Source: an uncultured Caldilinea sp.
GTDB lineage: Bacteria > Chloroflexota > Anaerolineae > Caldilineales > Caldilineaceae
NCBI GenBank assembly: GCA_937928035.1
Contig: CALFWA010000260.1
Coordinates: forward strand, 1-6,589
Direction: 5' to 3'
Length of the DNA stretch: 6,589 nt
Shown here: piece after piece, positions 6,330 through 6,589 of the stretch
Layout of the letters: the number at the start of each line of letters is the position of its first letter
Position numbering within the stretch: the first letter of the stretch is position 1
Program-made: the position numbers and the translations under genes
Notes under the pieces: model-generated
What the model was told of the DNA's origin: nothing
Database searches by the model: none
What the model saw: the letters and a program-made list of their open reading frames with translations, nothing else

Positions 6330-6589
6330 ATGCCCCATCAATTGCGCAATCTCAAACGCCCTGTGCCCAGCGATCTGGAGATCGCTCAGTCGGTGACGCC
6401 TTTGCCGATCCAACAGATCGCAGAAGAGGTCGGTATCCTGGCCGAGGAGTTAGAGCTCTATGGCCCGTACAAGGCGAAAGTCTCGTTGGACGTGCGCGAA
6501 CGATTGAAAGATCGCCCGAACGGCCATTATATCGTCGTCACCGCCATCACGCCCACCCCTCTCGGTGAAGGCAAAACCACGACAACCGT
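6330..6589 (+). CDS. fhs: Formate-tetrahydrofolate ligase, N-terminal part (runs off window)
   Basis: The first 86 codons of the ATP-dependent enzyme that joins formate to tetrahydrofolate, giving 10-formyl-tetrahydrofolate for purine synthesis and, in acetogens, the methyl branch of the Wood-Ljungdahl pathway. The N-terminal pattern is diagnostic: SDLEIAQ (14-20), IGI-like EEVGILAEELELYGPYKAK (32-50) and the nucleotide-binding loop TPTPLGEGKTTTT (74-86) with Lys82. The usual length is about 550-630 residues, so about 85 percent lies beyond the right edge. AACGAGGAGAG ends nine to ten bases before the ATG, a strong ribosome binding site that decides this start over an out-of-frame ATG at 6323. 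It is the only plus-strand gene here, divergent from everything else, with its own promoter. Confidence 0.95.
   Translation, partial: MPHQLRNLKRPVPSDLEIAQSVTPLPIQQIAEEVGILAEELELYGPYKAKVSLDVRERLKDRPNGHYIVVTAITPTPLGEGKTTTT

Overview
The window is bacterial, of moderately high GC. Gene styles (a Tat lipoprotein-type intradiol dioxygenase, an AroE-like protein of the AENPT type, formate-tetrahydrofolate ligase, a PIN toxin with a Phd-type antitoxin, and CACCAAGACAC-type intergenic inverted repeats) suggest Chloroflexota (Anaerolineae or Caldilineae-like). That assignment is inference from recalled sequence styles, not a search result. Except for the gene entering the right edge, everything recognisable lies on the minus strand.

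Left part (1-1830): a zone of decayed genes. The first 17 codons of a short-chain dehydrogenase leave the left edge. Next come an imperfect inverted repeat, a C-terminal fragment of an F420-dependent luciferase-like oxidoreductase with a frameshift, an aldo/keto reductase remnant with a broken N-terminus and an internal deletion, and a type II toxin-antitoxin locus. In that locus the PIN toxin carries two single-base frameshifts and the Phd-like antitoxin has lost its N-terminal DNA-binding half. The likely operator, two perfect AGTGTACACT palindromes, is still present. Two of the frameshifts lie in G/C homopolymers, so sequencing error has to be weighed against real decay.

Central part (1872-4960): three intact, co-directional genes. 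In transcription order they are a DUF4432/aldose-1-epimerase-like protein, an AroE-family dehydrogenase with an altered substrate-binding motif, and an exported intradiol ring-cleavage dioxygenase with all four iron ligands. Gaps of 112-130 bases leave it open whether they form one operon. A dehydrogenase of the shikimate/quinate fold beside a catechol/protocatechuate-type dioxygenase suggests, without proving, a role in cyclic polyol or aromatic catabolism.

Right part (5192-6589): a 118-residue four-helix membrane protein with an excellent ribosome binding site and a 15-bp direct repeat upstream. About 700 bases of probable decayed coding sequence follow, then a promoter and the first 86 codons of formate-tetrahydrofolate ligase on the plus strand. 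No tRNA, rRNA, CRISPR array or intact insertion sequence was seen.
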